Below are positions 34,589 to 43,983 of a DNA stretch of 64,000 nucleotides, piece after piece (the first letter of the stretch is position 1; each line of letters opens with the position of its first letter). The notes under the pieces were generated by a model that was given only the letters and a program-made list of their open reading frames with translations, had not been told where the DNA came from and did no database searches. The stretch is from Burkholderiaceae bacterium (GTDB lineage: Bacteria > Pseudomonadota > Gammaproteobacteria > Burkholderiales > Burkholderiaceae_E): positions 94,339 to 158,338 of the forward strand of contig JAMLIS010000008.1 in assembly GCA_023954015.1 (NCBI GenBank). Direction: 5' to 3'. Both the position numbers and the translations under genes were made by a program.

Positions 34589-36928
34589 TCAGGCCGTCGC
34601 CGCGGCGAGCGGGGTAGGGGGCACGAAGGTCTCGAGATCCTCGGCGGCGACCGGCCACCGGCGCGGCTGCCGCTGCAGGTACGTGGCGATCGCGCGGGCC
34701 GCGCGACGCCCGGCGCTCATCGCGAGGATCACCGTCGCGCCGCCGGTGACGATGTCGCCTCCGGCGAACACGCCGGGCAGGTTGGTCGCCTGCGTGCGAT
34801 CGTCTGCGACGATGTAGCCCCACTTGTTCAGCGCCAGGCCCTGCGTGGCTTTCGCGACGATCGGGTTGGCCTTCGTGCCGAGCGCGTAGATCACCGTGTC
34901 GCAGTCCCATTCGACGAATTCGTCGAGCGGCACCGGCGAGCGCCGGCCGCGCTCGTCGGGTTCGCCCAGCGTCATCTTCTGCACGCGGATCGCGCGCACG
35001 TCGCCGTCGTCGGTGAGCAGGATCTCGACCGGCGCGTGCAGGAAGCTGAATTCGATGCCTTCTTCCTTCGCGTGGCGCAGCTCCTCGACGCGGGCCGGGG
35101 CTTCCGCCTCCGAGCGGCGATAGACGCAGCGCACGTGCGCCGCGCCGACGCGCTTGGCCACGCGCAGGCAATCCATCGCGGTGTTGCCCGCGCCGATCAC
35201 GACGACGTTGTCGCCCAGCCCGATCGGCGTGTCGCGGTACGGGAACTGATCGCCGCCCATCAGGTTCACGCGCGTGAGGAACTCGTTGGCCGAGTACACC
35301 TGCCCGGCGAACTCGCCCGGGATGCCGAGGAAGGCGGGGGCGCCGGCGCCGGCGGCGACGAACACCGCATCGAACCCCATCGTCTCGGTGAGCTGCGGCA
35401 CGGTGAAGGTCTTGCCGATCACCTTGTTGGTTTCGAAGCGAACGCCGCAGTCCTGCAGGCGCCGGACTTCGCGGTCGATGATCTCGCGCGGCAGCCGGAA
35501 CGACGGAATGCCGTAGCGCAATACGCCGCCGACCACGTGCAGTGCTTCGTAGACCGTGACCTCGGCGCCGTACTTGACGAGGTCGGCGGCAGCGGCGAGC
35601 CCTCCCGGACCGGAGCCGACGATCGCGACCCTGCCCAGCGACGTCTCGAAGCGCGGAGGCGCCACCGGCGCGGGCCGGGCGTTGTCGCCGACGAAGCGTT
35701 CGAGCCGGCCGATCGCCACCGGCTCCATCTTCGCCTTGACGAGGATGCATTGCGCTTCGCACTGGCTTTCCTGCGGGCACACGCGTCCGCACACCGACGG
35801 GAAGATGCTCGATTCGTGGATCGCGCCGACGGCGCCTTCGAGGTCGCGCACCATCAGGTGACGGATGAAGCGCGGAATGTCGATGCTGACCGGGCAGCCG
35901 TCGATGCAGGTCGGGTTGATGCACTGGATGCAGCGCTCGGCCTCGCGCAGCGCCGCGCCGAAGTCGTAGCCGAGATTGACTTCGGCGAAGCTCTGCGCAC
36001 GCTCGGCGGGGTCGCGCTCGGGCATCTTCACCTGATGGCGTTCGAGCGCCGAGAATTTCTTGTACGTGCGCTTGCCCTCGACGAACAGCTTGTGCTCGAT
36101 GCTGCAGACGTGCGCGGCGTCCTCGACGGCCTGCGCTTCCTGCTTGCGGAAGCGCTTCTGGCGCGCGTGCAGTTCCTTGAAGTCGACCAGGTGCCCGTCG
36201 AAATCGGGGCCGTCGACGCAGGCGAACTTCACTTCGCCGCCCACCGTCACGCGGCACGAGCCGCACATGCCGGTGCCGTCGACCATGATCGTGTTCAGCG
36301 ACACCATCGTCTTCGCGCCGTAGGGCCGCGTCGTTTCGGTGCAGGCGTGCATCATCGGCATCGGGCCGATCGCCACCACGAGATCGGGTTTTTCGCGATC
36401 GAGCAGGTCCTTGAGCGCCTCGGTGACGAACCCGGGGCGTCCGGCGCTGCCGTCGTCGGTGCACACGATCAGTTCGTCGGCGTATCCGGCGAGCTTGTCC
36501 GCCCAGAAGACGAGATCCTGGTTGCGGAAGCCGACGATGCAGGTCGTGCGGTTGCCGGCCTGCTTGAAGGCGCGCAACTGCGGAAAGATCGGCGCCACGC
36601 CCAGTCCGCCGCCGACCAGCACGACGTGCCCGACCTTGTCGATGTGCTGCGGCAGCCCGAGCGGGCCGACGAAGTCGTCGAAGCTGTCGCCCTCGGCGTA
36701 GTCGTCGCGCATCTGGCGAGTCGTCTTGCCGAGGGCCTGCACGACCACGGTCACGGTGCCGCGCTCGCGATCGTAGTCGGCAACCGTCAGCGGGATGCGC
36801 TCGCCGCCTTCGCACAGGCGCAGCATCACGAAGTGCCCGGGCTCGGCCGCCCTGGCGACGTCGGGCGCCCGGACTTCCCAGAGGAACGCATTCTCCGAGA
36901 AGATCTCGTGGCGGGCGATGGTGTACAT
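34589..36928 (-). CDS. Fused NfnA-NfnB-type NADH/ferredoxin:NADP oxidoreductase
   Basis: 779 aa from ATG 36928 (GGAG 8 bases upstream). N-terminal third is an NfnA/DHOD-B electron-transfer subunit: FAD/NAD-binding barrel (VVLVGGGLGVAPIFPQLRAF) and a [2Fe-2S] site MCGSCRVTVGGEVKFACVDG. The remainder is an NfnB/GltD-type protein with two [4Fe-4S] clusters (CIQCINPTCIDGCP and CGRVCPQESQCEAQC), FAD motif VGSGPGGLAAAADL and NADPH motif VIGAGNTAMDCLR. Separate subunits bifurcate electrons between NAD(H), NADP(H) and ferredoxin; a single fused chain is known but uncommon, and unusual in betaproteobacteria. An alternative reading is a glutamate-synthase-small-subunit-like reductase. It is followed by a rubrerythrin gene. 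Confidence 0.87.
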   Translation of the reverse strand: MYTIARHEIFSENAFLWEVRAPDVARAAEPGHFVMLRLCEGGERIPLTVADYDRERGTVTVVVQALGKTTRQMRDDYAEGDSFDDFVGPLGLPQHIDKVGHVVLVGGGLGVAPIFPQLRAFKQAGNRTTCIVGFRNQDLVFWADKLAGYADELIVCTDDGSAGRPGFVTEALKDLLDREKPDLVVAIGPMPMMHACTETTRPYGAKTMVSLNTIMVDGTGMCGSCRVTVGGEVKFACVDGPDFDGHLVDFKELHARQKRFRKQEAQAVEDAAHVCSIEHKLFVEGKRTYKKFSALERHQVKMPERDPAERAQSFAEVNLGYDFGAALREAERCIQCINPTCIDGCPVSIDIPRFIRHLMVRDLEGAVGAIHESSIFPSVCGRVCPQESQCEAQCILVKAKMEPVAIGRLERFVGDNARPAPVAPPRFETSLGRVAIVGSGPGGLAAAADLVKYGAEVTVYEALHVVGGVLRYGIPSFRLPREIIDREVRRLQDCGVRFETNKVIGKTFTVPQLTETMGFDAVFVAAGAGAPAFLGIPGEFAGQVYSANEFLTRVNLMGGDQFPYRDTPIGLGDNVVVIGAGNTAMDCLRVAKRVGAAHVRCVYRRSEAEAPARVEELRHAKEEGIEFSFLHAPVEILLTDDGDVRAIRVQKMTLGEPDERGRRSPVPLDEFVEWDCDTVIYALGTKANPIVAKATQGLALNKWGYIVADDRTQATNLPGVFAGGDIVTGGATVILAMSAGRRAARAIATYLQRQPRRWPVAAEDLETFVPPTPLAAATA

Positions 36929-37054
36929 CGATGGGCTCCGATTGACGAACCGCGGCGACGCGCGTCCGGTCACCGAGCCGTTCTCACGGAATCGCCGACG
37001 GGGCGCGAGCTTACGTCGCGATCATGCGCGAGCCGTGTTCGGCCGTCCAGAGCG

Positions 37055-37734
37055 TCAGCGGGGGTGCAGCGCCCGCGGGGTCCCCGCCAGCTCGCGCAGG
37101 GTGCGCTCGAAGGCTTCCGGGGGTTGGCCTCCGGAGATCAGGTGGTGGTCGTCGACGATGGTGGCCGGCACCGAGGGTATGCCGCGTTGCTGGTAGCGGC
37201 GCTCGAGCGCGCGCACTTCGTCGGCGTATTCGCCGCTTTCCAGAATGCGGCGGGCTTCGTTCGCGTCGAGCCCGACGGCGGCGGCCAGGCGGATCAGGAC
37301 GCCATGGTCGGCGACGTTATCGTTGTCGGCGAAGTAGGCGTGAAAGAGCGCCTTCTGCAACGCCAGCGCGAGCGCCGCTTCGGAATCCTGCTCTCCCGCC
37401 CAGTGCAGCAGCCGGTGTGCGTCGAAAGTGTTCCAGACGCGGGCGCCGGGGCGGTACGCGATTGTCACGCCGAGCGCCGCGGCACGCTCGCGGATCGCCG
37501 CGCGGTTGGCCTCGAGCTGCGCCTCGTCGATGCCGTACTTGCGCATCAGGTGAACGCCGGCGTCGACGCCGTCGAACGGCATGCCGGGCTCGAGTTCGAA
37601 AGGCTGCAGATGGATCTGCGCCTGCACGCGGCCGGCCAGGCGCGCCAGGGCGATCTGCAGGCTGGCGAGGCCGATCGCGCACCATGGACAGGCGATGTCG
37701 GAGACGAAGTCGATGCGCAGGCGTGCAGGTTCGG

Positions 37735-37738
<4 letters not shown>
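37055..37738 (-). CDS. DsbA-family oxidoreductase, FrnE type
   Basis: 227 aa from ATG 37738. Thioredoxin fold with an active-site CPWC at C17-C20 (FVSDIACPWCAIGLASLQIA) and the FrnE-type helical insert; GIPSVPATIVDDHHLISGGQPP contains the cis-proline. No signal peptide, so cytosolic. FrnE-like proteins act as disulfide isomerases or in oxidative-stress tolerance. Its start overlaps the aroG stop by 4 bp. Confidence 0.87.
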
Positions 37739-38862
<1,124 letters not shown>

Positions 38863-39070
38863 GGGACGGGACGGACTCCTGGGACAGCGATGGTACTGCA
38901 GCGCCGCCGGCAGGTTTCGCCAGCGACGGCCGTCCGGGAACGCAGCGCTCGGCGTGTTCGCGCACACCTGTCGCCGGTGGTGGCATCCCGCACCGAGTGC
39001 GACGCTTGCGCCATGATCCCTCGTTCGCCGCGGACCGAGCGGACGAACCCGCCTCACGAGGAGAGAGACC

Positions 39071-39562
39071 ATGCATCGAGGAATCGGAAACGCGATGAAG
39101 GGCGGCCCCGCGCTGGTGGGCGCCGTGTTGTTCGGCTGGGCCGCGGCCGTCGCGGCGCAGGCGATGCAACCGGCGCCGCCCGCGACGACGCACGCCGTGG
39201 CGCGTCCGGCGGCTTCGGAGCCGATGAAAGTCGTCGTGCAGGTCAGTGACGACGACCCGCGCACCTGGAACCTCGCGTTGAACAACCTGCGCAACCTGCA
39301 GGGCGCGCTCGGCGCGTCCAGCGTCGTCGCCGAACTCGTCGCCTACGGCCCGGGCATTGGCATGCTGCAGCGCGACTCGTCGGTGCAGGCGCGAATCACG
39401 CAGGCGCTGGCCGACGGCGTGCAAATCGTTGCGTGCCAGAACACGATGCGCGGGCGCAAGCTCACGCCGCCCGACATGATTTCCGGAATCGGATACGTTC
39501 CGTCGGGCGTCGTCGAGATCGTCCAGCGCGAGCGCGAAGGCTACTCGTATCTGCGGCCGTAG
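39071..39562 (+). CDS. Exported DsrE-like protein
   Basis: 163 aa. N-terminal hydrophobic signal (ALVGAVLFGWAAAVAAQAM) followed by a DsrE-type domain: MKVVVQVSDDDPRTWNLALNNLRN, VVAELVAYGPGIGML, GVQIVACQNTMRGRKL and a C-terminal GYVPSGVVEIVQREREGYSYL. The cysteine in ACQNTMR occupies the position of the conserved family cysteine. Related proteins bind or relay sulfur, but this group is uncharacterised. GAGGAGAGAGACC precedes the ATG. A 14-bp repeat array begins 20 bp after its stop. Confidence 0.78.
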   Translation: MHRGIGNAMKGGPALVGAVLFGWAAAVAAQAMQPAPPATTHAVARPAASEPMKVVVQVSDDDPRTWNLALNNLRNLQGALGASSVVAELVAYGPGIGMLQRDSSVQARITQALADGVQIVACQNTMRGRKLTPPDMISGIGYVPSGVVEIVQREREGYSYLRP

Positions 39563-39581
39563 GCTGCGCGTTCGTCCGCAG

Positions 39582-39693
39582 GATTTCAGCCGAACGATTT
39601 CAGCCGAACGATTTCAGCCGAACGATTTCAGCCGAACGATTTCAGCCGAACGATTTCAGCCGAACGATTTCAGGCGCGCGATTTCAGCCGGCG
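39582..39693. repeat. 14-bp tandem array overlapping the trxC stop
   Basis: Eight consecutive 14-bp units: six of GATTTCAGCCGAAC (39582-39665), then GATTTCAGGCGCGC and GATTTCAGCCGGCG. On the minus strand the last unit is the end of trxC (GGC-TGA-AATC), so the array is an amplification of that gene's final codon and stop. No spacers, so not a CRISPR. Confidence 0.95.
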
Positions 39694-40112
39694 AGCCAGG
39701 CCTCGATCTGCGCGGCGCTCATCGCACCGGCCGTGCGGCGCACTTCCTTTCCGTCGCGAAACAGCGCCAGCGTCGGGATGCTGCGGATGCCGTAGCGCTG
39801 GCTGAGCTGCGGATTGGCGTCGCTGTCGACCTTCAGGAACTGCACGCGTCCGGCGAGCTTGCGGGCGGCCTGCTCGAACTGCGGCGCCATCATCCGGCAC
39901 GGCCCGCACCAGCTCGCCCAGAAGTCGACGACGACCGGCAGGCCCGTGCGGCGCAGGTAGTCGTCGAAGCGCGCGTCGTCGATCTCGACGGGCTTGCCGG
40001 GGAACAGCGGCCGGCCGCAGGAGCCGCAGTCGGGTTGCTCGGCCGCGCGCTGCGCAGGCAGGCGATTGGTCTTGCCGCAGTGCGGGCAGACGGCGTGGAT
40101 CGATTCGCTCAT
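39684..40112 (-). CDS. trxC: Thioredoxin 2 (TrxC)
   Basis: 142 aa. The N-terminal zinc ribbon has cysteines C9/C12 and C29/C32, and the active site WCGPC is at 68-72, the arrangement that distinguishes TrxC from TrxA. FLKVDSDANPQLSQRYGIRSIPTLALF carries the cis-proline. Cytosolic disulfide reductase, in other bacteria induced by peroxide. Ribosome binding site GGAGGG 8 bases upstream. The stop codon belongs to the last unit of the 14-bp array. Confidence 0.95.
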   Translation of the reverse strand: MSESIHAVCPHCGKTNRLPAQRAAEQPDCGSCGRPLFPGKPVEIDDARFDDYLRRTGLPVVVDFWASWCGPCRMMAPQFEQAARKLAGRVQFLKVDSDANPQLSQRYGIRSIPTLALFRDGKEVRRTAGAMSAAQIEAWLAG

Positions 40113-40169
40113 CGTTTCCCTCCGGTTCCCTCGATATGGGGGAGGGCGTGACGGAACGCAAGGGCAGCG

Positions 40170-40829
40170 TCAGTCGGCCATCCGAAGGCCCAGCCGGCTG
40201 GCGGCGATGACCGCCTGCGTGCGGTTGCGCACGCCGAGCGCGCGCAGGACCGCGCTCACGTGAACCTTGACGGTACCTTCGGCCAGGTCGAGCTGGCGGC
40301 AGATGAGCTTGTTGGGCAGCCCGCGAAGGATCAGCCGCAGGACGTCGCACTGCCGATCGGTGAGGCCGAGGTGACGCGGATCGTTCTCCCTCGGGTGCGC
40401 ACGGATCGGTTCCTTCGCGCCGTGGCGCGGATCGATCGCCTCGCGCGGAACGTAGACGTGTCCCGACGAGACCAGTCGCAGGGCGTGCGTGATGACCTCG
40501 GCGTGGTAGGTTTTCGGGATGTATCCCGCGGCGCCGAGGTCGAGGCAGCGCAGGATCGTTTCGCGGTCGATCTCGGCCGACAGCACCACTGTCGGCAGTT
40601 GCGGAAACTGTTCGCGCAAGCCGCGCAGCGCATCGAAGCCCGAGCAATCGGGCAGGTTCAGGTCGAGCAGCGTGAAGTCGTAGGGCACGCCGGCCGAGAG
40701 CATTCGCCGCGCTTCGCCGTAGCTGGCCGCCAGGTCGATGCGGCTGCCGGGCGCGATCGAGTCCATCGTCATCCGGACCGCGTCGCGCATCAGCGGATGG
40801 TCGTCGATGATGAGAACGCACGCGGCCAT
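40170..40829 (-). CDS. LuxR/NarL-family response regulator
   Basis: 219 aa. Receiver domain with acidic pair D9-D10 and phospho-acceptor D56 in FTLLDLNLPDCSG, switch lysine in YIPKTYHAE; C-terminal LuxR helix-turn-helix LGLTDRQCDVLRLILRGLPNKLICRQLDLAEGTVK region. No histidine kinase lies beside it, so its partner is unknown. Start at 40829, an ATG within CCATGG. Confidence 0.88.
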   Translation of the reverse strand: MAACVLIIDDHPLMRDAVRMTMDSIAPGSRIDLAASYGEARRMLSAGVPYDFTLLDLNLPDCSGFDALRGLREQFPQLPTVVLSAEIDRETILRCLDLGAAGYIPKTYHAEVITHALRLVSSGHVYVPREAIDPRHGAKEPIRAHPRENDPRHLGLTDRQCDVLRLILRGLPNKLICRQLDLAEGTVKVHVSAVLRALGVRNRTQAVIAASRLGLRMAD

Positions 40830-40982
40830 GGCGAGTCCCCCTGTCTGGAGCTCTTGCTTGTTCTGTCCGCAGCGTTGTAAGGCCGCCCCGCGGCTTTCGT
40901 CAAGTGACTTTGCTACCGAAGTCTGGCGGGATCGGTCGAAGGGGGTAGGGGCCGGGTACGCCGGAAGAAATCCGCAGGCCGC

Positions 40983-40988
40983 TAGAAT
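40983..40988 (+). promoter_or_regulatory. Candidate -10 box TAGAAT of dusA
   Basis: TAGAAT followed by CGG, 42 bases before the dusA ATG; no clear -35. The same hexamer precedes the kinase gene and hda. Confidence 0.4.
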
Positions 40989-41030
40989 CGGCCCCTGCGC
41001 GGCAGGGCTTCCGTCCCCTTTTTCCCGGGC

Positions 41031-41996
41031 ATGAACCAGCACCGCTTCTGCGTCGCGCCGATGCTCGACGTCTCCGACCGGCATTTCCGCTTCTTCGCGC
41101 GCCAGCTCACTCGCGGCGCGCGGCTGTACACCGAGATGGTCACGACGGGCGCGCTGCTGCACGGGCCCCGCGAGCGGCTGCTCGCCTTCGACGACGCCGA
41201 GCGTCCGGTGGCGCTGCAACTCGGCGGCAGCGAGCCGGGCGATCTCGCGCGGGCCGCGCAGCTGGGCGCGGCGGCCGGTTACGACGAGATCGACCTGAAT
41301 TGCGGTTGCCCGAGTCCGCGCGTGCAGCGCGGGGCGTTCGGCGCCTGCCTGATGCGGGAACCGGCGCTGGTGGCCGACTGCGTGCGCGCGATGCGCGACG
41401 CGGTTTCGATCCCGGTGACGGTGAAGCACCGGATCGGCGTCGATCGGGAGGAATCGTACGGCTTCGTTCGCGATTTCGTCGGCGTGGTGGCCGAAGCCGG
41501 ATGCGAGGTCTTCGTCGTGCACGCGCGCAACGCGTGGCTCGACGGGCTGAGTCCGAAGGAGAATCGCTCGCTGCCGCCGCTTCGCTACCCGGTCGTCGCG
41601 CGGCTCGCGCGCGATTTCCCGTCGCTCGTCTTCGTGCTCAACGGTGGCCTGCGTTCGCATGGCGAGGCGCTCGCGCAGCTCGACCGCGTACACGGCGTGA
41701 TGATCGGACGCGAGGCTTGCGAGAATCCGTGGATGCTCGCCGACGTGGATCCGCTCTATTTCGATCGCCCGGCACCCTGCGCCGCGCGCGATGACGCAAT
41801 CGACGCGATGCGGCCCTACCTGCAGCGGCAGGTCCGTGCCGGCGAGCCGCTACGCGCAGTCGTGCGTCCGCTGCTGGGCCTGTTCAACGGGCTGCCGGGT
41901 GCCCGGGCGTGGCGTCGCACGCTGAGCGACGCGGCAATGCTCGAGCGGCACGGCGCCGGCGTGCTCGACATCGCCCGCGGCGAAATCAGGGCCTGA
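41031..41996 (+). CDS. dusA: tRNA-dihydrouridine synthase A
   Basis: 321 aa. FMN enzyme reducing uridines 20/20a in the tRNA D-loop. The start FCVAPMLDVSDRHFRFFAR, the FMN site with catalytic cysteine in NCGCPSPRVQRGAFGACLM, HRIGVDREESY, and VHARNAWLDGLSPKENR are the DusA signature. Its TGA stop (41994-41996) lies inside the 5-bp CTGAG at the left edge of mobile element copy 1, so insertion left the protein end unchanged. Confidence 0.95.
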   Translation: MNQHRFCVAPMLDVSDRHFRFFARQLTRGARLYTEMVTTGALLHGPRERLLAFDDAERPVALQLGGSEPGDLARAAQLGAAAGYDEIDLNCGCPSPRVQRGAFGACLMREPALVADCVRAMRDAVSIPVTVKHRIGVDREESYGFVRDFVGVVAEAGCEVFVVHARNAWLDGLSPKENRSLPPLRYPVVARLARDFPSLVFVLNGGLRSHGEALAQLDRVHGVMIGREACENPWMLADVDPLYFDRPAPCAARDDAIDAMRPYLQRQVRAGEPLRAVVRPLLGLFNGLPGARAWRRTLSDAAMLERHGAGVLDIARGEIRA

Positions 41997-42159
41997 GAAC
42001 GTGTGAACCAATCGTCCATGCCCGTCTCGCGCGCCAGGAAGCGCCTGCTCTTCGTTGCAAATGCTCGCCATATCTACCGATATGGCTGCGCTTTGCGCCT
42101 CGATCGGACGCTTCCTGGCGCGCTTTCCGGTCACGGCCGATTGGTTCACACGTCCTGAG
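41993..42159 (+). mobile_element. 167-bp palindromic element at a stop codon, copy 1
   Basis: Bounded by direct repeats CTGAG (41993-41997 and 42155-42159). Inside are terminal inverted repeats AACGTGTGAACCAATCG (right end differs at one base) and further matching inner arms: GCGCCAGGAAGCG, then CCATATC around the centre, so the unit can fold into one long imperfect hairpin. No transposase. It is about 98% identical, in inverted orientation, to copy 2 at 45251-45417. The left CTGAG is the dusA stop (C-TGA-G). The structure fits a MITE with 5-bp target duplications; a 3'-end or terminator role is also possible. Confidence 0.85.
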
Positions 42160-42187
42160 AAGGCGCGACGGAGCAGACCCCGGCCGG

Positions 42188-42544
42188 CTACGCGGCCTCG
42201 CGGCGAACGGCACGGACGTAGAGCACGATCGACGTGAAGGCGACGACGGCGAGCGCGATCTCCACCGTCGCCAGGCGGGCTGCGAGCCCTGCGTCCGAAG
42301 CGGTCCGCACCACGCCCTCGGTCAGATAGCCGAGAATCAGCATCGACCACCACTGGTACACGCGCAGGCGGCCCGCAGCGATCCCCGGCAGCGCCAGCAC
42401 CAGTGGGACCGTTTTCAGCGACAGCAGCCAGGCGCCTGGCCGAAGCGGCGCGAGCCAGGTCTCCCAGGCGATGCCCAGCACGATCAGCGCAACGAAGCAG
42501 GCGACGATGATCCGGCGCAGCGGAGAAGGCGACAGCGTAGACAT
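42188..42544 (-). CDS. DUF2069 inner-membrane protein
   Basis: 118 aa, four hydrophobic segments (IIVACFVALIVLGIAWETWL, LLSLKTVPLVLALPGIAAG, WWSMLILGYLTEGVVRT, IALAVVAFTSIVLYV). The order and the motif WETWLAPLRPGAWLLSLK fit the DUF2069 family; function unknown. Its ATG (42542-42544) shares a CATG palindrome with the possible ATG of the divergent yihY. Confidence 0.87.
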   Translation of the reverse strand: MSTLSPSPLRRIIVACFVALIVLGIAWETWLAPLRPGAWLLSLKTVPLVLALPGIAAGRLRVYQWWSMLILGYLTEGVVRTASDAGLAARLATVEIALAVVAFTSIVLYVRAVRREAA

Positions 42545-43964
42545 GGCGGAGCGCAGCGCGCAGGAAAAGGAGGCGACGGGCGCCCGGGCGCAGGGCTCGC
42601 CTGGGGCCGCGGCCGATTCTAGTGGAGTCGCGCCGTACCGGATCGCGCGCCTGGGTCGGTGGCTCGCGCGCCTGGGTCGGGAGGTCGCGCGCCTGGCTCG
42701 CGCGATGTGGCGCCAGGCGAGGCTGCTGCATCTGCCGCAGACCGCCGGAAGTCTCGCCTTCCTGTCGCTGCTGGCGATCGCGCCGATGTTCTCGATCGTG
42801 TTCTGGGTGACGACGGCATCGCCCGTGTTCGGCCGACTGCGCGATGCGCTCCAGGGATTCCTGTTGGAGAACCTGTTTCCGCCGTCGATCAGCGACACGG
42901 TGATCGGGTTGCTGAACCAGTTCGCCGCCAAGGCCAGCCAACTGTCGATGATCGCGCTGACGCTGTTCCTGCTCACCGCATTCGTCGCGCTGCACACGAT
43001 CGAGGACACGCTCAACCGCATCTGGCTGGCCGATCGACGTCGTCCGCTCGCGCACCGGCTGGCGATGCACTGGATGATGCTCACGATCGGTCCTCTCCTG
43101 CTCGGCGCGAGCCTCGTCTTCCACGGCATCGTTGCCACCTCGTGGCTGCGCGGCGCGGACCTGAACGAAGTGCGCAACGTCTGGTATTTCGTGCTGCCCT
43201 GGGTCACGTCGGTCGCCGGCCTGGCATTGCTGTACCGGTTGCTGCCCGCCGCCTGGGTGCGCTGGCGAGACGCGCTGCTCGGGGCAGCGCTCGCGGCCTT
43301 CCTGTTCGAGTTCCTGCGCGCGGCACTCGGGCTGTACGTGACGAGCCTGCCCACCTACACGATCGTCTACGGAGCCTTCGCCGCGTTGCCGCTGTTCCTG
43401 CTCTGGCTGTTCCTCGGGTGGATGTCGGTGTTGCTCGGTGCGCTGCTGGCAGCGAACCTGCGCTTCTGGGGAACGCCCGGCGAGCCGCATGTGGCGCGTA
43501 CGCCCGCAGCGCGTTTCGAAGATGCGCATGCCGTGCTCGATGCGATGCGCGAACGGCTCGGCGCCGACTCGCATGCGGCGATACCGGTCGGGAGCATGGC
43601 GCCGTTGCTGGGCGGGGACGCGGAACGCGCGATCGAGGTGGCGTTGCTGCTCACGCGGCTGCGCTATGTCACCCGTTTCGTGCAACTGGGCGATCCGCTG
43701 GCCGCGGTTCGGCCGACGCGAGACAGGGCTCTGCGGATCCGCCGCCGGCCGCGACGCCGCCGTCCGCCCGTTGCGGGGGCCGACACGGTCTGGGCCGAGC
43801 GCTGGGGATGGGCGGACGACCCGCGCGCGATGAGCCTGCGGGCGTTGTTCGAGGAAATCTGGACCGGCGGTCGCGGCCTGCGCGACGCCGGTCTCGAACG
43901 CTTCCCGGCCGGAATCGACGAGCCGCTGGTCGGCGGCGCCGATTCGCGTCGACGCGTTCGGTAG
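42543..43964 (+). CDS. YihY/virulence factor BrkB family membrane protein
   Basis: 473 aa from ATG 42543. Six or so membrane segments, starting TAGSLAFLSLLAIAPMFSIVFW, with the BrkB/YihY landmarks TLFLLTAFVALHTIEDTLNRIW, YRLLPAAWVRWRDALLGAALAAFLFE and YTIVYGAFAALPLFLLWLFLGW. The C-terminal 130 residues are soluble. Earlier annotation of this family as RNase BN is not supported. The N-terminus is uncertain: the 50 residues before the membrane domain are low complexity with a 7-residue triple repeat (ARLGRWL/ARLGREV/ARLARAM; 42645-42707), and an internal ATG at 42705 would still keep the membrane core. Confidence 0.86.
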   Translation: MAERSAQEKEATGARAQGSPGAAADSSGVAPYRIARLGRWLARLGREVARLARAMWRQARLLHLPQTAGSLAFLSLLAIAPMFSIVFWVTTASPVFGRLRDALQGFLLENLFPPSISDTVIGLLNQFAAKASQLSMIALTLFLLTAFVALHTIEDTLNRIWLADRRRPLAHRLAMHWMMLTIGPLLLGASLVFHGIVATSWLRGADLNEVRNVWYFVLPWVTSVAGLALLYRLLPAAWVRWRDALLGAALAAFLFEFLRAALGLYVTSLPTYTIVYGAFAALPLFLLWLFLGWMSVLLGALLAANLRFWGTPGEPHVARTPAARFEDAHAVLDAMRERLGADSHAAIPVGSMAPLLGGDAERAIEVALLLTRLRYVTRFVQLGDPLAAVRPTRDRALRIRRRPRRRRPPVAGADTVWAERWGWADDPRAMSLRALFEEIWTGGRGLRDAGLERFPAGIDEPLVGGADSRRRVR

Positions 43965-43983
43965 GACGCCGCGGCGCGGCGCG

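Noticed and set aside
39582..39693. Possible CRISPR array
   Set aside because: The 14-bp units are contiguous with no spacers, and no cas genes are present anywhere in the window.
41993..42159. A 33-codon reading frame inside the palindromic element as a microprotein
   Set aside because: It exists in both copies only because the copies are nearly identical. It has no ribosome site and ends at the element border in one copy while fusing to the hydrolase in the other.
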